A DNA stretch of 21,485 bases from Rubrobacter sp. (GTDB taxonomy: Bacteria; Actinomycetota; Rubrobacteria; Rubrobacterales; Rubrobacteraceae). Position numbers and translations under genes: made by a program. This document shows positions 8,674 through 16,429 of this stretch, piece by piece. The stretch is taken from positions 1 through 21,485 of the forward strand of contig JADDPM010000017.1 in assembly GCA_016781885.1 (NCBI GenBank), read 5' to 3'. The notes under the pieces were generated by a model. That model saw only the letters and a list, made by a program, of their open reading frames with translations, did no database searches and was not told the origin of the DNA. Within the stretch, counting starts at the first letter, position 1. Each line of letters starts with the position of its first letter.

Positions 8674-9552
8674 ATGGCGATACTTGTAGATAACGCGACG
8701 CGTCTCGTAGTGCAGGGGATAACCGGCCGCGAGGGCAAATTCCACACCGGCCGGATGCTGGAGAGCGGCACGAACGTGGTTGCGGGCGTCACGCCGGGCA
8801 AGGGCGGGCAGGAGTACGAGGGCGTTCCCATCTTCAATACGATGGAGGAGGCCGTAAAGGAGACCGGGGCGAACGCGAGCGTGATCTTTGTCCCGGCCGC
8901 GTTCTCGGCGGATGCGATCTTCGAGGCTCTGGACTTCGATATACGGACGGTCTGCTGCATTACCGAGGGCGTGCCGGTCCACGACATGATGAAGGTGACC
9001 AACTACCTGCGAATAAAGGACGCGACCCTAATCGGGCCGAACTGTCCTGGCCTCCTCTCGCCCGGCAAGGCGAACGTCTCGATCATGCCCGACAGCATCT
9101 TCACGCCCGGCAATGTCGGGGTCGTCAGCAGGAGCGGGACGCTGACGTACCAGATCGTCAACGAGCTCACGCAGAGGGGTATCGGCCAGACGACGGCAGT
9201 CGGCATCGGGGGCGACCCGATCATCGGGACGAACTTCATCGAGATCCTAGAGAAGTTCGAGGAGGACCCCGAGACGGAGTGCGCGGTTATGCTGGGTGAG
9301 ATCGGGGGTAACGCCGAGCAACTCGCCGCCGAGTACGTCCAGAGTGAGATGAAGACCCCAGTAGTCGCGTACATCGCCGGCTTCACCGCCCCTGAGGGCA
9401 AGACCATGGGCCACGCGGGCGCTATTGTCTCCGGTGGCGAGAGCACGGCCGAGGCGAAGAGCGAGGCGCTGAGGCGCGCTGGCATCCGGGCCGCGACGAA
9501 CCCCTCCGAGGTCGCCGAACTCGTCGCCGAGGCCCTGGACGAGTCCTCCTGA
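8674..9552 (+). CDS. sucD: succinyl-CoA synthetase alpha subunit
   Basis: This 292-residue protein is full-length. The CoA-binding Rossmann domain begins MAILVDNATRLVVQGITGRE, with FHTGRMLESGTNVVAGVTPG. The ligase domain contains GPNCPGLLSPGKA, VVSRSGTLTYQ, GIGGDPIIGTNF and the active-site GKTMGHAGAIVSG, in which His247 is the phosphorylated residue. It pairs with SucC to interconvert succinyl-CoA and succinate with substrate-level nucleotide synthesis. ATG 8674 follows sucC by six bases, so the subunits are co-translated. It ends with TGA and is followed 14 bases later by a small membrane-protein gene. Confidence 0.97.
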   Translation: MAILVDNATRLVVQGITGREGKFHTGRMLESGTNVVAGVTPGKGGQEYEGVPIFNTMEEAVKETGANASVIFVPAAFSADAIFEALDFDIRTVCCITEGVPVHDMMKVTNYLRIKDATLIGPNCPGLLSPGKANVSIMPDSIFTPGNVGVVSRSGTLTYQIVNELTQRGIGQTTAVGIGGDPIIGTNFIEILEKFEEDPETECAVMLGEIGGNAEQLAAEYVQSEMKTPVVAYIAGFTAPEGKTMGHAGAIVSGGESTAEAKSEALRRAGIRAATNPSEVAELVAEALDESS

Positions 9553-9566
9553 GCTAGAGAGACCCC

Positions 9567-9737
9567 GTGAGCTTCCAGAACCAGAGGCCCAGCAGCAGGA
9601 GGGACAGGCGACGGCAGAGACCCTCCCGGCGGGAGACGACGCAACAAGGCCTCGATAGGAGCTTCTTCCTCATCGTGGGAGCGTTCGTCCTCCTCACGCT
9701 CCTGCTCCTCGCGGCATACGCGTACTTCAGAGCGTAG
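9567..9737 (+). CDS. small single-span membrane protein (56 aa), third gene of sucCD unit
   Basis: A GTG at 9567 opens a 56-codon frame ending in TAG 9735-9737, only 14 bases after sucD. The product has an Arg/Gln/Ser-rich N-terminal tail (SFQNQRPSSRRDRRRQRPSR, then RETTQQGLDR) and one strong C-terminal hydrophobic helix (SFFLIVGAFVLLTLLLLAAY) followed by AYFRA. This would place a basic tail in the cytoplasm and a single anchor in the membrane. The ribosome-binding site is weak (AGAGAG at 9556-9561). I do not recognise a family. Charge distribution, clean helix and tight spacing argue that it is a real, easily overlooked gene rather than chance. Confidence 0.6.
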   Translation: MSFQNQRPSSRRDRRRQRPSRRETTQQGLDRSFFLIVGAFVLLTLLLLAAYAYFRA

Positions 9738-9756
9738 GGCAGCGGTTGATCGCGGA

Positions 9757-9803
9757 CAGGTCACCATGTCTGGCGGAGTCGCAGTGCAGCACACTGTGAC
9801 CTG
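9757..9803. repeat. inverted repeat CAGGTCAC / GTGACCTG
   Basis: The arms at 9757-9764 and 9796-9803 are perfectly complementary over eight bases with a 31-base loop. They lie between the small membrane-protein gene and the decayed permease. No T-run follows, so it is not an intrinsic terminator; it could be a regulatory dyad or chance. Confidence 0.3.
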
Positions 9804-9863
9804 CGCTGCATTACGACTCTCCTAGCGCCCGGATAGGTAAGTACGAGGCGAGGGAGCGGGCAC

Positions 9864-11260
9864 ATGGTAAAGGAGGAGAAGATAATTCTCCGCGGTAGCT
9901 TTGCTACCTCTCATGCCTGCGGAGTGCGTACTTTGATCCCAGGGTCGTCCGGTATCCGATAAGGAGCAGGGGGCGCAACAAGCTTCTTCCCGGTTCCTTG
10001 GCGTGTTCCGGAGCAAGCCCGTATTGCTGTTCGCCTTCGCGCTGGCGATCATGGCCGACCCGATATCCTCGATGGCGCCTACGCGATCGAGGCGGCACTT
10101 GGGTAGCTCAACAGCGATACTAGGTTTATCCTGCCATCGATGAACCTCATGATGCTCGTCGTCACCGTGATCGTCTTCAACTACCGCTAGTTCGTCTCCC
10201 GCTTCCCCGGTCGCGGCGGGTGCCCCGCCGCGACCGGGGAAGCCCTAGGCATTCTTGCCGATCAGGGCTCTCATCATCGACTTCGCATTGACCATCTTGA
10301 TCAGCGCATCATCCGGCGCTTCCAACATCGTCGCATACTTGACAGAGCTGGCCCCGTTACAAGTTATCCTTGCCCTAGGGCTCCTGATCTTGGTCAGTAT
10401 CATAAGCTAGTTCGGACATTCCGCCCGAATCCCCTTTAGCCCTATGGCGGTGGCCTTCGTAGTCGCGAGCATGATCGTGTTCATCGGCGGGGTGACCGCC
10501 GCCTCGACGGGGGCGGCGAGCGGCGAGAATGGCCACCCCGCCCTCATGGCCGTACCGTTGGCCTTCCCGGTGACGATGACGCTCGCTCCGGAGGTCGAAA
10601 ACGCTTTGGCCGTCTCGCCCTCCTCAGGACGCTCAGGAGCGTCGGACCCTGACTCTGCGCTTCACCGCTCTCGCGGTCAGGCTCGGTGTCGGGCTTCCGG
10701 CGACGAAAGCACCCTGACCGCGGAGGTAGCACGGGCGAGCGTCGGCGGATTTCTATTTGCCGCCCTCCAGCCGGCCATAATTTTGCGGTTGATCGCGGCA
10801 AGCGCCTCGGGACTTCAGGCCGGCCCCGGTCTGCTCAAAGCGCTGGCACGGGAGCAGACCGGGATGATGAGGCCAAAGGCATCCCACCCGATTGAGTCGG
10901 CCAAGCCAATCGCTACTACAAACCCTTCTGGGGCCCGCTCCTGTACGGCGTGTTGACGGTCATCCTCGTCCCGGCGGCGCAGGCTGACGAGCGGACGCTC
11001 GTGCTTTTTATGTGGTATCGGTCTTCTTGAGCTTCCTGCAGGGCTCGCCTCCATGGCCGTGTCTCGTCCGGGAGGGCGAACGGCGCTCGCTCGTTCTCAA
11101 CGTCGTGGGCGCGCTCATCGTCGCCTTCGTTTTGGTCATTAACCTCGCCCGGGTGACGCCCCTGACTTCCTTAAGGGCTACCCTCCTCATCGCTTTGGGC
11201 CTCTACAGACTGTGGGTAAAAAACGAACGACCACGCGGCATCGCGGGAGCCGAGGAGTAG
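9864..11260 (+). pseudogene. decayed APC-superfamily permease
   Basis: ATG 9864, with GGGAG seven bases upstream, starts a gene of about 465 codons that now needs at least five frame changes to read. In order: MVKEEKIILRGSF; shift near 9950; RFLGVFRSKPVLLFAFALAI; shift near 10070; GAYAIEAALG, TAG 10104, LNSDTRFILPSMNL, TAG 10188, FVSRFPG; shift near 10255; ALIIDFALTILISASSGASN, TAG 10408, FGHSARIPF; further shifts at about 10600-10700 (RTLTLRFTALAVRLGVGLPA in one frame, STLTAEVARASVGG in another) and after 10900 (FWGPLLYGVLTVI, then LNVVGALIVAFVLVINLARV) to TAG 11258-11260. The first two TAGs fall where Gln is expected, the third where Trp or Leu is usual. Members move amino acids or K+ across the membrane. 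It is dead as it stands. Adjacent hairpins at 9875-9908 (GGAGAA/TTCTCC and GGTAGC/GCTACC) fall in its first codons. Confidence 0.8.
10201..10243. repeat. perfect 20-bp-arm palindrome with 3-base loop
   Basis: Bases 10201-10220 are exactly complementary to 10224-10243, with TGC between them; pairing stops outside. The whole lies inside the permease pseudogene, over codons reading RFPGRGGCPAATGEA. The arms are GC-rich and there is no T-run, so it would not act as a normal intrinsic terminator in either direction. Confidence 0.85.
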
Positions 11261-11297
11261 GGCGACAACCCAGACGTCTATGGAGTCTCGGCAGGGG

Positions 11298-11430
11298 GGT
11301 GCCGGAGTAACCTTTGCTCTCATTCAGGCGAAAGTCAAGCTCGAAGCCGGACTCTGCAGCACCGGTAAGCAGACGAGACCCAGGACTTTGGCGCAGCTAA
11401 AGGCGAGCCACCATTCTGCCGAGGGCCGCA
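11298..11430 (+). promoter_or_regulatory. degenerate cobalamin-riboswitch-like element
   Basis: The 11261-11597 gap between the permease wreck and trkA holds no gene I can support. Within it, conserved blocks of the cobalamin riboswitch appear in order: GGTGCC (11298-11303), GCGAAAGTC (11328-11336), GAAGCCGGACTCTG (11343-11356), CAGCACCGGTAAG (11357-11369) followed by GACGAGACCC (11372-11381), then CTAAAGGCGAGCC resembling the GGGAAGGC segment. The strict forms (GGGAA, CCGGTG, and the AGTC...GACCTGCC B12 box) are missing or altered. This suggests a decayed element left from a lost B12-controlled gene; a chance likeness is possible. Confidence 0.35.
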
Positions 11431-11597
11431 GTGCTCCAGTGTTGCAGCAGCGCCCGCAATAGCTCAATAACGAGGATCTTCCGCCAAACCGGAACCGGGC
11501 GTCCGACTTCGCATAGTGCTTGGAGACGGCTGTAGTCTCGAAAGAGCTATACTTCCTGGGGGTAGTCCCGACGGAAGCAACAGGAGCGTTACGTACG

Positions 11598-12932
11598 ATG
11601 CGAGTCGTTATCGTAGGGGCCGGGGAGGTGGGCTTCAATACGGCCCTGATGCTCTCCAGAGAAGAGCATGACGTCGTGCTGCTCGAGCAGGACGAGGCGG
11701 TTATCGAGCAGGCCACCGAGCAGCTCGACGTCCTCACGATCCAGGGCAACGGGGCAAGCCCCAAACTTCTGGCTGAGGCTGGGGTCAAAAGATCAGACCT
11801 CCTGATAGCCACGACGAACTCGGACGAGGTAAACATAATCGCCTGCCTGACGGCGAAGGCCCAGGGGGTGCCGCGCACCGTGGCGCGCCTCCATAACCCG
11901 GACTACTACGACCCGCGCGAACCGCTCGCGCGAGAAATGTTCAAGATCGACTTCGTCATCCACACCGAACAGATGGCGGCCGAAGAGATCCGGGAATCCC
12001 TCCTGGTACCGGGGGCGATAAACGTCGAGACCTTCGCCGAAGACAGGATAGAGGTGGCCGAGGTAATCCTGGACGCGGGTTCCCCGGTCGTGGGCCTCTC
12101 GGTCCGGGACATCAAGCTACCCGAGCAGAGTCTGATAGTCGGGATAGTGAGGCGCGGAGAGGCGCTCGTCCCTCGCGGCGATACCGTGCTCGAAGCGCGC
12201 GACCATATCTTCCTCATCGGCGAGCGGCGGCACATCGGCAGGGTTGTTGGCGCGGTCACCACCGACACGTCTCCGGTCAGGCAGGTCATGATCTTTGGCG
12301 GCGGACGCATCGGCCTCACACTAGCCCTCGCCCTCGAGCAGGTCGGCATCTCGGTGAAGGTGATCGAGCGGGATGAGGTCCGCGCCCGGTACGTTGCTTC
12401 ACAACTGAAAAAGGGACTGGTACTCCACGAGGACGGCACCTCCCAGGGCCTACTGCTCCAGGAGGGGATCGACCGGATGGACGCCTTCGTCGCCGCTACC
12501 GGTGATGACCGGGCGAACCTCCTGGCCGCGATGTATGCTCGCAGGCTCGGTGCCCGCCAGACCATCGCCGGGATAAGCGGGGGCGAGTTCGCCCCGCTCG
12601 CCGATGCCCTCGGGGTAGACATAACCGTCTCGCCCCGGCTGCTCGCCACCGGAGCGATCCTGCGATTCGTGCGGCGGGGCGAGGTAGTGGCCGTCACCCT
12701 GCTCGAAAGCGGAGCCGAGATGATGGAGCTCAGGGTCCCCCGTGGGTGCCGGATCGCCGGCCAGCCGCTCTCCACGGTTGGTTTCCCCAAAGGTGCCCTG
12801 GTTGGTGCGATCCTGCGAGAGGGCAAGGTCATCATCCCTTCCGGCGGGGAGGCGATGAAACCAGGAGACGACGCCGTAGTGTTCACCCTTCAGGAGGACG
12901 TGAGCAAGGTGGGACGTCTCTTTGCACCCTAA
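11598..12932 (+). CDS. trkA: TrkA, NAD-binding regulatory subunit of Trk potassium uptake
   Basis: This 444-residue cytoplasmic protein has two RCK (TrkA-N/TrkA-C) modules, the gating ring of Trk K+ channels. RCK1 begins at the start codon with MRVVIVGAGEVGFNTALML (nucleotide-binding GAGEVG, residues 7-12) and RCK2 near residue 232 with IFGGGRIGLTLALAL; each is followed by a TrkA-C domain (DIKLPEQSLIVGIVRRGE and FPKGALVGAILREGKVIIPS). ATG 11598 is chosen because the family begins here and AGGAG lies 11 bases upstream; a TTG at 11520 would add 26 residues lacking similarity. The stop TAA overlaps the downstream trkH start by 11 bases, so the two are translationally coupled. The protein binds the TrkH dimers encoded next and opens them in response to nucleotides (ATP/ADP or NADH). 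Confidence 0.95.
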   Translation: MRVVIVGAGEVGFNTALMLSREEHDVVLLEQDEAVIEQATEQLDVLTIQGNGASPKLLAEAGVKRSDLLIATTNSDEVNIIACLTAKAQGVPRTVARLHNPDYYDPREPLAREMFKIDFVIHTEQMAAEEIRESLLVPGAINVETFAEDRIEVAEVILDAGSPVVGLSVRDIKLPEQSLIVGIVRRGEALVPRGDTVLEARDHIFLIGERRHIGRVVGAVTTDTSPVRQVMIFGGGRIGLTLALALEQVGISVKVIERDEVRARYVASQLKKGLVLHEDGTSQGLLLQEGIDRMDAFVAATGDDRANLLAAMYARRLGARQTIAGISGGEFAPLADALGVDITVSPRLLATGAILRFVRRGEVVAVTLLESGAEMMELRVPRGCRIAGQPLSTVGFPKGALVGAILREGKVIIPSGGEAMKPGDDAVVFTLQEDVSKVGRLFAP

Positions 12933-14367
12933 AGTAATAAGCAACGCGCTGGGGGCCTTGCTCGCCGCCGGTGGAGCCGCGATGCTCCTTCCGGCGGCTT
13001 ACTCGTTCCTGTCGGCTGATGGGCACGTGGCAACCTTCGGGCTTCCGGCGCTCGGGGCCCTGGTTCTGGGAGCCGTCCTCTTCTTCCTTACCCGAGCTCC
13101 CGGCGCCTATGTTTCGGGGAGGGACGTGTTCCTCATCGTCGTGCTGGGTTGGATCGGGGTGGCAAGCGTGGGCTCGCTCCCGTTCATCCTCTCGGGGTTG
13201 ATGGGTCCGATGGACGCGTTCTTCGAGGCAATGGCCGGCTTTACGACCACCGGCGCCTCGACGATTCGAACGCCGGAGGAAGTCGCATCGTCCCTGCTGC
13301 TCTGGCGAAGCCTGACCCAGTGGGCCGGAGGGATAGGGATCGTGGTCCTCTTCGTGGCCGTAGCTCCGCTGGTCGGCTTCGGAGCCGCACAACTCTACTC
13401 GGCCGAGCTCGCCACCCCGCTGCCGGAGAGGCTTACCCCGCGCATCCGGAACACGGCGAAGATACTGGCCTACGTCTACGGCACACTGACGCTCGGAGGC
13501 TTCGTCGCCTTGCTGCTGGCCGGGATAGGGCCTTTCGACGCGCTCAACCACGCCCTGACTACAGTGTCTACCGGTGGGTTCTCCACCCGCTCGGGCTCCA
13601 TAGCCGCCTTCGACTCTTGGGCCGTAGAACTGGCTGTGACCCTGGGAATGGTTCTCTCCGGGGCGAACTTCGCCCTCTATTTTCATCTCGTGCGGGGACA
13701 GACAGGGCGGATCAGCGGTGACCGTGAGCTTCTGGTGTACTTGAGTATCATCGTCACGGGCACGCTCCTGATGACTGCCGCTCTCTACGCCTTCGACTAC
13801 CGGGACTCGCTGGTCCTGGCTTTCCGCGAAGCGCTCTTTCAAACCGCGAGCTTTCTGACCGGTACGGCTTTCACCACCGCCAACTGGAGCTTGTGGGATC
13901 CACTCTCGCAGGGTTTGCTGATGCTCTTTATGGTCATCGGGGGAATGGCCGGATCGACGAGCGGGGGACTGAAGGTGATCCGGGCCGTCCTGCTGGCGCG
14001 ACACGCCGGGCAGGAGGTGTTCCGCATGGTCCATCCGCAGGCCGTTACCCCTCTCAAGCTCGGCGACCGAGTCGTGCCCGAGCGGTTTCGAGCGGCCTTC
14101 CTGGGATTCTTCTTCGTGTACGTGGCGACCATGGCCGGGGGCACGCTGCTCATTGCCCTGCACGGAATCCCGCTGGGGGCAGCGTTCGGTTCCATCTTTG
14201 CTTGTATCAACATCACAGGGACCGCCCTAGATCCGGTAGGCAGCGCAGACTTCTACGCATCTCTGCCCGCCTCGGCCAAGGGCATCCTCACCTTTTTCAT
14301 GCTCCTCGGGCGTCTGGAACTCTTCACGGTTCTGGTCCTCCTTACCCCCGCCTTCTGGCGCCACTGA
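12922..14367 (+). CDS. trkH: TrkH-type potassium transporter, first copy, with altered third filter loop
   Basis: This is a 481-residue integral membrane protein of the TrkH/KtrB superfamily, with four M1-P-M2 repeats forming the K+ pore. P-loops are GFTTTGAS (Gly111), STGGFST (216-222), FLTGTAFTTA (311-320) and NITGTALD (Gly433). GGMAGSTSGGLKVIR marks the gate region. In the third loop the expected filter Gly is Ala316; the neighbouring paralogue has Gly at the aligned position (TTTGFVT). The fourth loop also differs from the usual GPGLG. The start is TTG 12922, inside the end of trkA, with GGTGGGA upstream; no later ATG comes before conserved sequence. Overlap with trkA supports a TrkA-TrkH complex. 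The stop is TGA. Confidence 0.93.
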   Translation: MHPKVISNALGALLAAGGAAMLLPAAYSFLSADGHVATFGLPALGALVLGAVLFFLTRAPGAYVSGRDVFLIVVLGWIGVASVGSLPFILSGLMGPMDAFFEAMAGFTTTGASTIRTPEEVASSLLLWRSLTQWAGGIGIVVLFVAVAPLVGFGAAQLYSAELATPLPERLTPRIRNTAKILAYVYGTLTLGGFVALLLAGIGPFDALNHALTTVSTGGFSTRSGSIAAFDSWAVELAVTLGMVLSGANFALYFHLVRGQTGRISGDRELLVYLSIIVTGTLLMTAALYAFDYRDSLVLAFREALFQTASFLTGTAFTTANWSLWDPLSQGLLMLFMVIGGMAGSTSGGLKVIRAVLLARHAGQEVFRMVHPQAVTPLKLGDRVVPERFRAAFLGFFFVYVATMAGGTLLIALHGIPLGAAFGSIFACINITGTALDPVGSADFYASLPASAKGILTFFMLLGRLELFTVLVLLTPAFWRH

Positions 14368-14449
14368 GAGCCGCGCCCGAATTCCACGCTACGCATCGAC
14401 TCCCGCCGATACTGTCCCCACACAAGGGCCGTTCAGCTAGGATACGGTC

Positions 14450-15916
14450 ATGAACGTTCGGGTAGTCGTCCGGGTAAACGCGGTCGTGAGCCTGACCCTG
14501 GGCGCGGCGCTCGCCATCCCTCTCACACTCTCCTGGCTCTACAGCGACGGCTCCTGGGCGAGCTTCCTCTTCCCGGGCGTAGCGATGATCCTGGCCGGCG
14601 CGGTGGGGATGATGGCGACCCAGACATCCTCGGGCCGGGCTTTGGGGTACGTGTCGAACAGAGACGTCTATCTCTCGGTCACCCTGGCGTGGGTGCTCGC
14701 CGCTGTGCTGGGTGGAACACCGTTTCTGGTGGAGGGAACCTTTGTCAGCCCTCTGGACTCTACCTTCGAAGCGATGAGCGGCTTCACCACGACCGGCGCC
14801 ACGCTGCTCTCGGACGTCGAGGCCGAGACGCCGTCTATACTCTTCTGGCGCAGTATGACCCAGTGGCTCGGGGGGATCGGGATCGTGGTCCTCTTCGTGG
14901 CGATAGCCCCCGCAATCGGGTTCGGCGCGGCGCGCCTTCTGGGGGCCGAGGTCTCGGGTCTCACCCAGACACGCTTCACGCCACGAATAGCCGACACCGC
15001 CAAGGCGCTCCTGGTTATCTACCTGGCGCTCACCCTGGCCGGAACCCTTGCTCTACTCCTGGCAGGGATGAACCTCTATGACGCGGTCGTTCACATCTTC
15101 GCCACCGTCGCTACCGGGGGCTTCAGCCCCAAGACAGCCTCAATAGGTTTCTACGACTCCGTCGCCATCGAGGCGGTCATCGCGGTCTTCATGGTGCTCT
15201 CCGGGGTCTCTTTCTCGCTTTACTACCTGATCTACACCAGGCGGCGACTGGACGCGGTGCTCGATCGGGAACTCCTGACCTACCTGGCGATCATAGCGTT
15301 CGCCGTCTTCTTCGTCTGGGGCGTGCTGGTCTTCGAGGGGAGCTACGCCGACTCCACGCTTCAGGCTCTCCGGGACTCGGCATTTACGGTGACGAGCATC
15401 GTCACTACCACGGGGTTCGTCACGGCAGATTTCGACACGTGGGAGGCGGGGGCGCAGATCACGCTGATCTTCCTCATGTTCGTCGGAGGCTGCGCAGGCT
15501 CCACCGCCGGGGGGATAAAGGTGATCCGGGTGATCATCATCTTCCGCACCGTCTTCGAGGACGTCTTCCGGATGGTTCACCCGCGAGCGGTCACCCCCCT
15601 AAGGATAGGTGACCGGGTACTCCCGGAAGCCGTGAGGGTGGCCGTTCTCGGCCTGTTTGCGGCCTGGATCGCGACCTTCGTTCTTGCCACCTTCCTAGTC
15701 GCCATCCAGCCAGGCCTCGACGCGTTCTCCTCGGCGACGGCCGTCGCCGCCACGCTGAACGTGATCGGGCCAGGGCTGGGGCAGGTTGGCGCCTCTGAGA
15801 GCTACGAGGCGGTGAACGCTTTCGGACGCGCGGTGCTCACGGCGTGCATGCTGCTCGGCCGTCTGGAGATTTTTACGACTCTGGCCCTCCTCTCTCCAGC
15901 GTTCTGGAGAAAGTAA
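14450..15916 (+). CDS. trkH: TrkH-type potassium transporter, second copy
   Basis: This 488-residue TrkH paralogue follows the first by 82 bases. It carries a complete set of filter loops: GFTTTGATLL (Gly116), ATGGFSP (221-227), TTTGFVTADF (Gly322) and NVIGPGLGQVG (Gly440), and the gate segment GGCAGSTAGGIKVIR. Long stretches nearly match the first copy (GGIGIVVLFVA, FRMVHPRAVTPLRIGDRV), which suggests tandem duplication. ATG 14450 has a weak AGGA eight bases upstream. It should be a membrane K+ channel subunit gated by the TrkA encoded two genes upstream. It ends with TAA; the c-di-AMP riboswitch promoter begins 65 bases later, so this is the end of the trk unit. Confidence 0.95.
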   Translation: MNVRVVVRVNAVVSLTLGAALAIPLTLSWLYSDGSWASFLFPGVAMILAGAVGMMATQTSSGRALGYVSNRDVYLSVTLAWVLAAVLGGTPFLVEGTFVSPLDSTFEAMSGFTTTGATLLSDVEAETPSILFWRSMTQWLGGIGIVVLFVAIAPAIGFGAARLLGAEVSGLTQTRFTPRIADTAKALLVIYLALTLAGTLALLLAGMNLYDAVVHIFATVATGGFSPKTASIGFYDSVAIEAVIAVFMVLSGVSFSLYYLIYTRRRLDAVLDRELLTYLAIIAFAVFFVWGVLVFEGSYADSTLQALRDSAFTVTSIVTTTGFVTADFDTWEAGAQITLIFLMFVGGCAGSTAGGIKVIRVIIIFRTVFEDVFRMVHPRAVTPLRIGDRVLPEAVRVAVLGLFAAWIATFVLATFLVAIQPGLDAFSSATAVAATLNVIGPGLGQVGASESYEAVNAFGRAVLTACMLLGRLEIFTTLALLSPAFWRK

Positions 15917-15981
15917 GAAGGTTTAGCGAAGATCAGCACCGCTGCCGGAGGATCGAGCTACTGCGAATCGCGTGATCTTTG

Positions 15982-16026
15982 TTGACAGGTTTCGGACGAA
16001 GGAGTATATCTTCAGGCTAGTATAAT
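15982..16026 (+). promoter_or_regulatory. sigma-70 type promoter(s) for the riboswitch-kimA unit
   Basis: TTGACA at 15982-15987 and TATATC at 16005-16010 are separated by exactly 17 bases. A second, perfect TATAAT at 16021-16026 would start transcription near 16033, just where the riboswitch begins; it has no good -35 of its own. Two overlapping promoters are possible. Confidence 0.7.
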
Positions 16027-16032
16027 TAGAGC

Positions 16033-16172
16033 CAAGACGCCGAACCCCGTGTGGCTCCGGGGACGGGGGACCCGGGTTGGACCTCACCGGTCCTGGGGTG
16101 AATCGCCAGCGTAGAGCAGGCGTAGGGCTTTTCTCTTTCGGCCCGAACCCGACAGCTAACTTCGCAGGCGCC
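16033..16172 (+). promoter_or_regulatory. ydaO/yuaA-type cyclic di-AMP riboswitch
   Basis: All signature blocks of the ydaO aptamer occur in order: GCCGAACCCCG (16039-16049), GGGGGACCC (16065-16073), GGGGTGAATCGCC (16095-16107), and CCCGAACCCGACAGCTAAC (16142-16160) followed by TTCGCAGGCGCC. The ends pair weakly (GACGCC 16036-16041 with GGCGCC 16167-16172) as stem P1. This aptamer binds c-di-AMP and generally turns off downstream K+ transport or cell-wall genes when the nucleotide is high. The next intact gene is the KimA-like permease, a known target class, which fits well. Confidence 0.93.
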
Positions 16173-16198
16173 AAAGGAAGGGACGGAAGTGCGCCTGC
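16164..16198 (+). promoter_or_regulatory. stem competing with riboswitch P1 (likely expression platform)
   Basis: GCAGGCGC (16164-16171), which includes most of the 3' strand of aptamer stem P1, is exactly complementary to GCGCCTGC (16191-16198) across a 19-base purine-rich loop. Forming this stem excludes P1, so it could relay ligand state. No run of T follows, so termination, if any, would have to be Rho-dependent or occur otherwise. Confidence 0.45.
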
Positions 16199-16253
16199 TA
16201 GTTCGCCACCCGATCGTCTTCATTATGGCCTCGCTAACCATCGAGGACCCATC

Positions 16254-16429
16254 ATGACCCGCGCCTCGCTCCACTTGAGAGCCGAGGACGTTCTCACCGT
16301 CGGCACGGTTTTGGGATGCCGCTGGTCATCCTGTGACTCTCGCACTTCCGGGCGTGGCGAGAGGAGGCGGATGAGGTCTTCTCGCGTGCACAGCAGGCGC
16401 AGAGCTCACCGATCCGGGCAGGAGCGGCA
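16254..16429 (+). pseudogene. possible eroded small ORF between riboswitch and kimA-like gene
   Basis: ATG 16254, with GAGGA six to seven bases upstream, starts MTRASLHLRAEDVLTVGTVL. After a one-base frame change in GGTTTTGGG (about 16308-16316), the frame reads MPLVIL, TGA near 16332, LSHFRAWREEADEVFSRAQQ, and runs directly into the kimA-like start. A hydrophobic segment followed by a charged helix would suit a small one-span membrane protein. No family is recognised; it may be chance, since the region is 231 bases of leader. Confidence 0.3.

Noticed and set aside
7533..9794. Several 130-260 codon frames antisense to sucC and sucD
   Set aside because: Shadows of GC-rich coding sequence; composition is Ser/Arg-rich and without motifs.
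11520..11597. TTG-initiated extension of trkA
   Set aside because: The family begins directly with the nucleotide-binding fold at 11598 and the extra residues are unlike it.
11906..14163. Long open frames antisense to trkA and trkH (326 and 426 codons)
   Set aside because: They mirror the codon pattern of well-identified genes on the other strand and show no family features.
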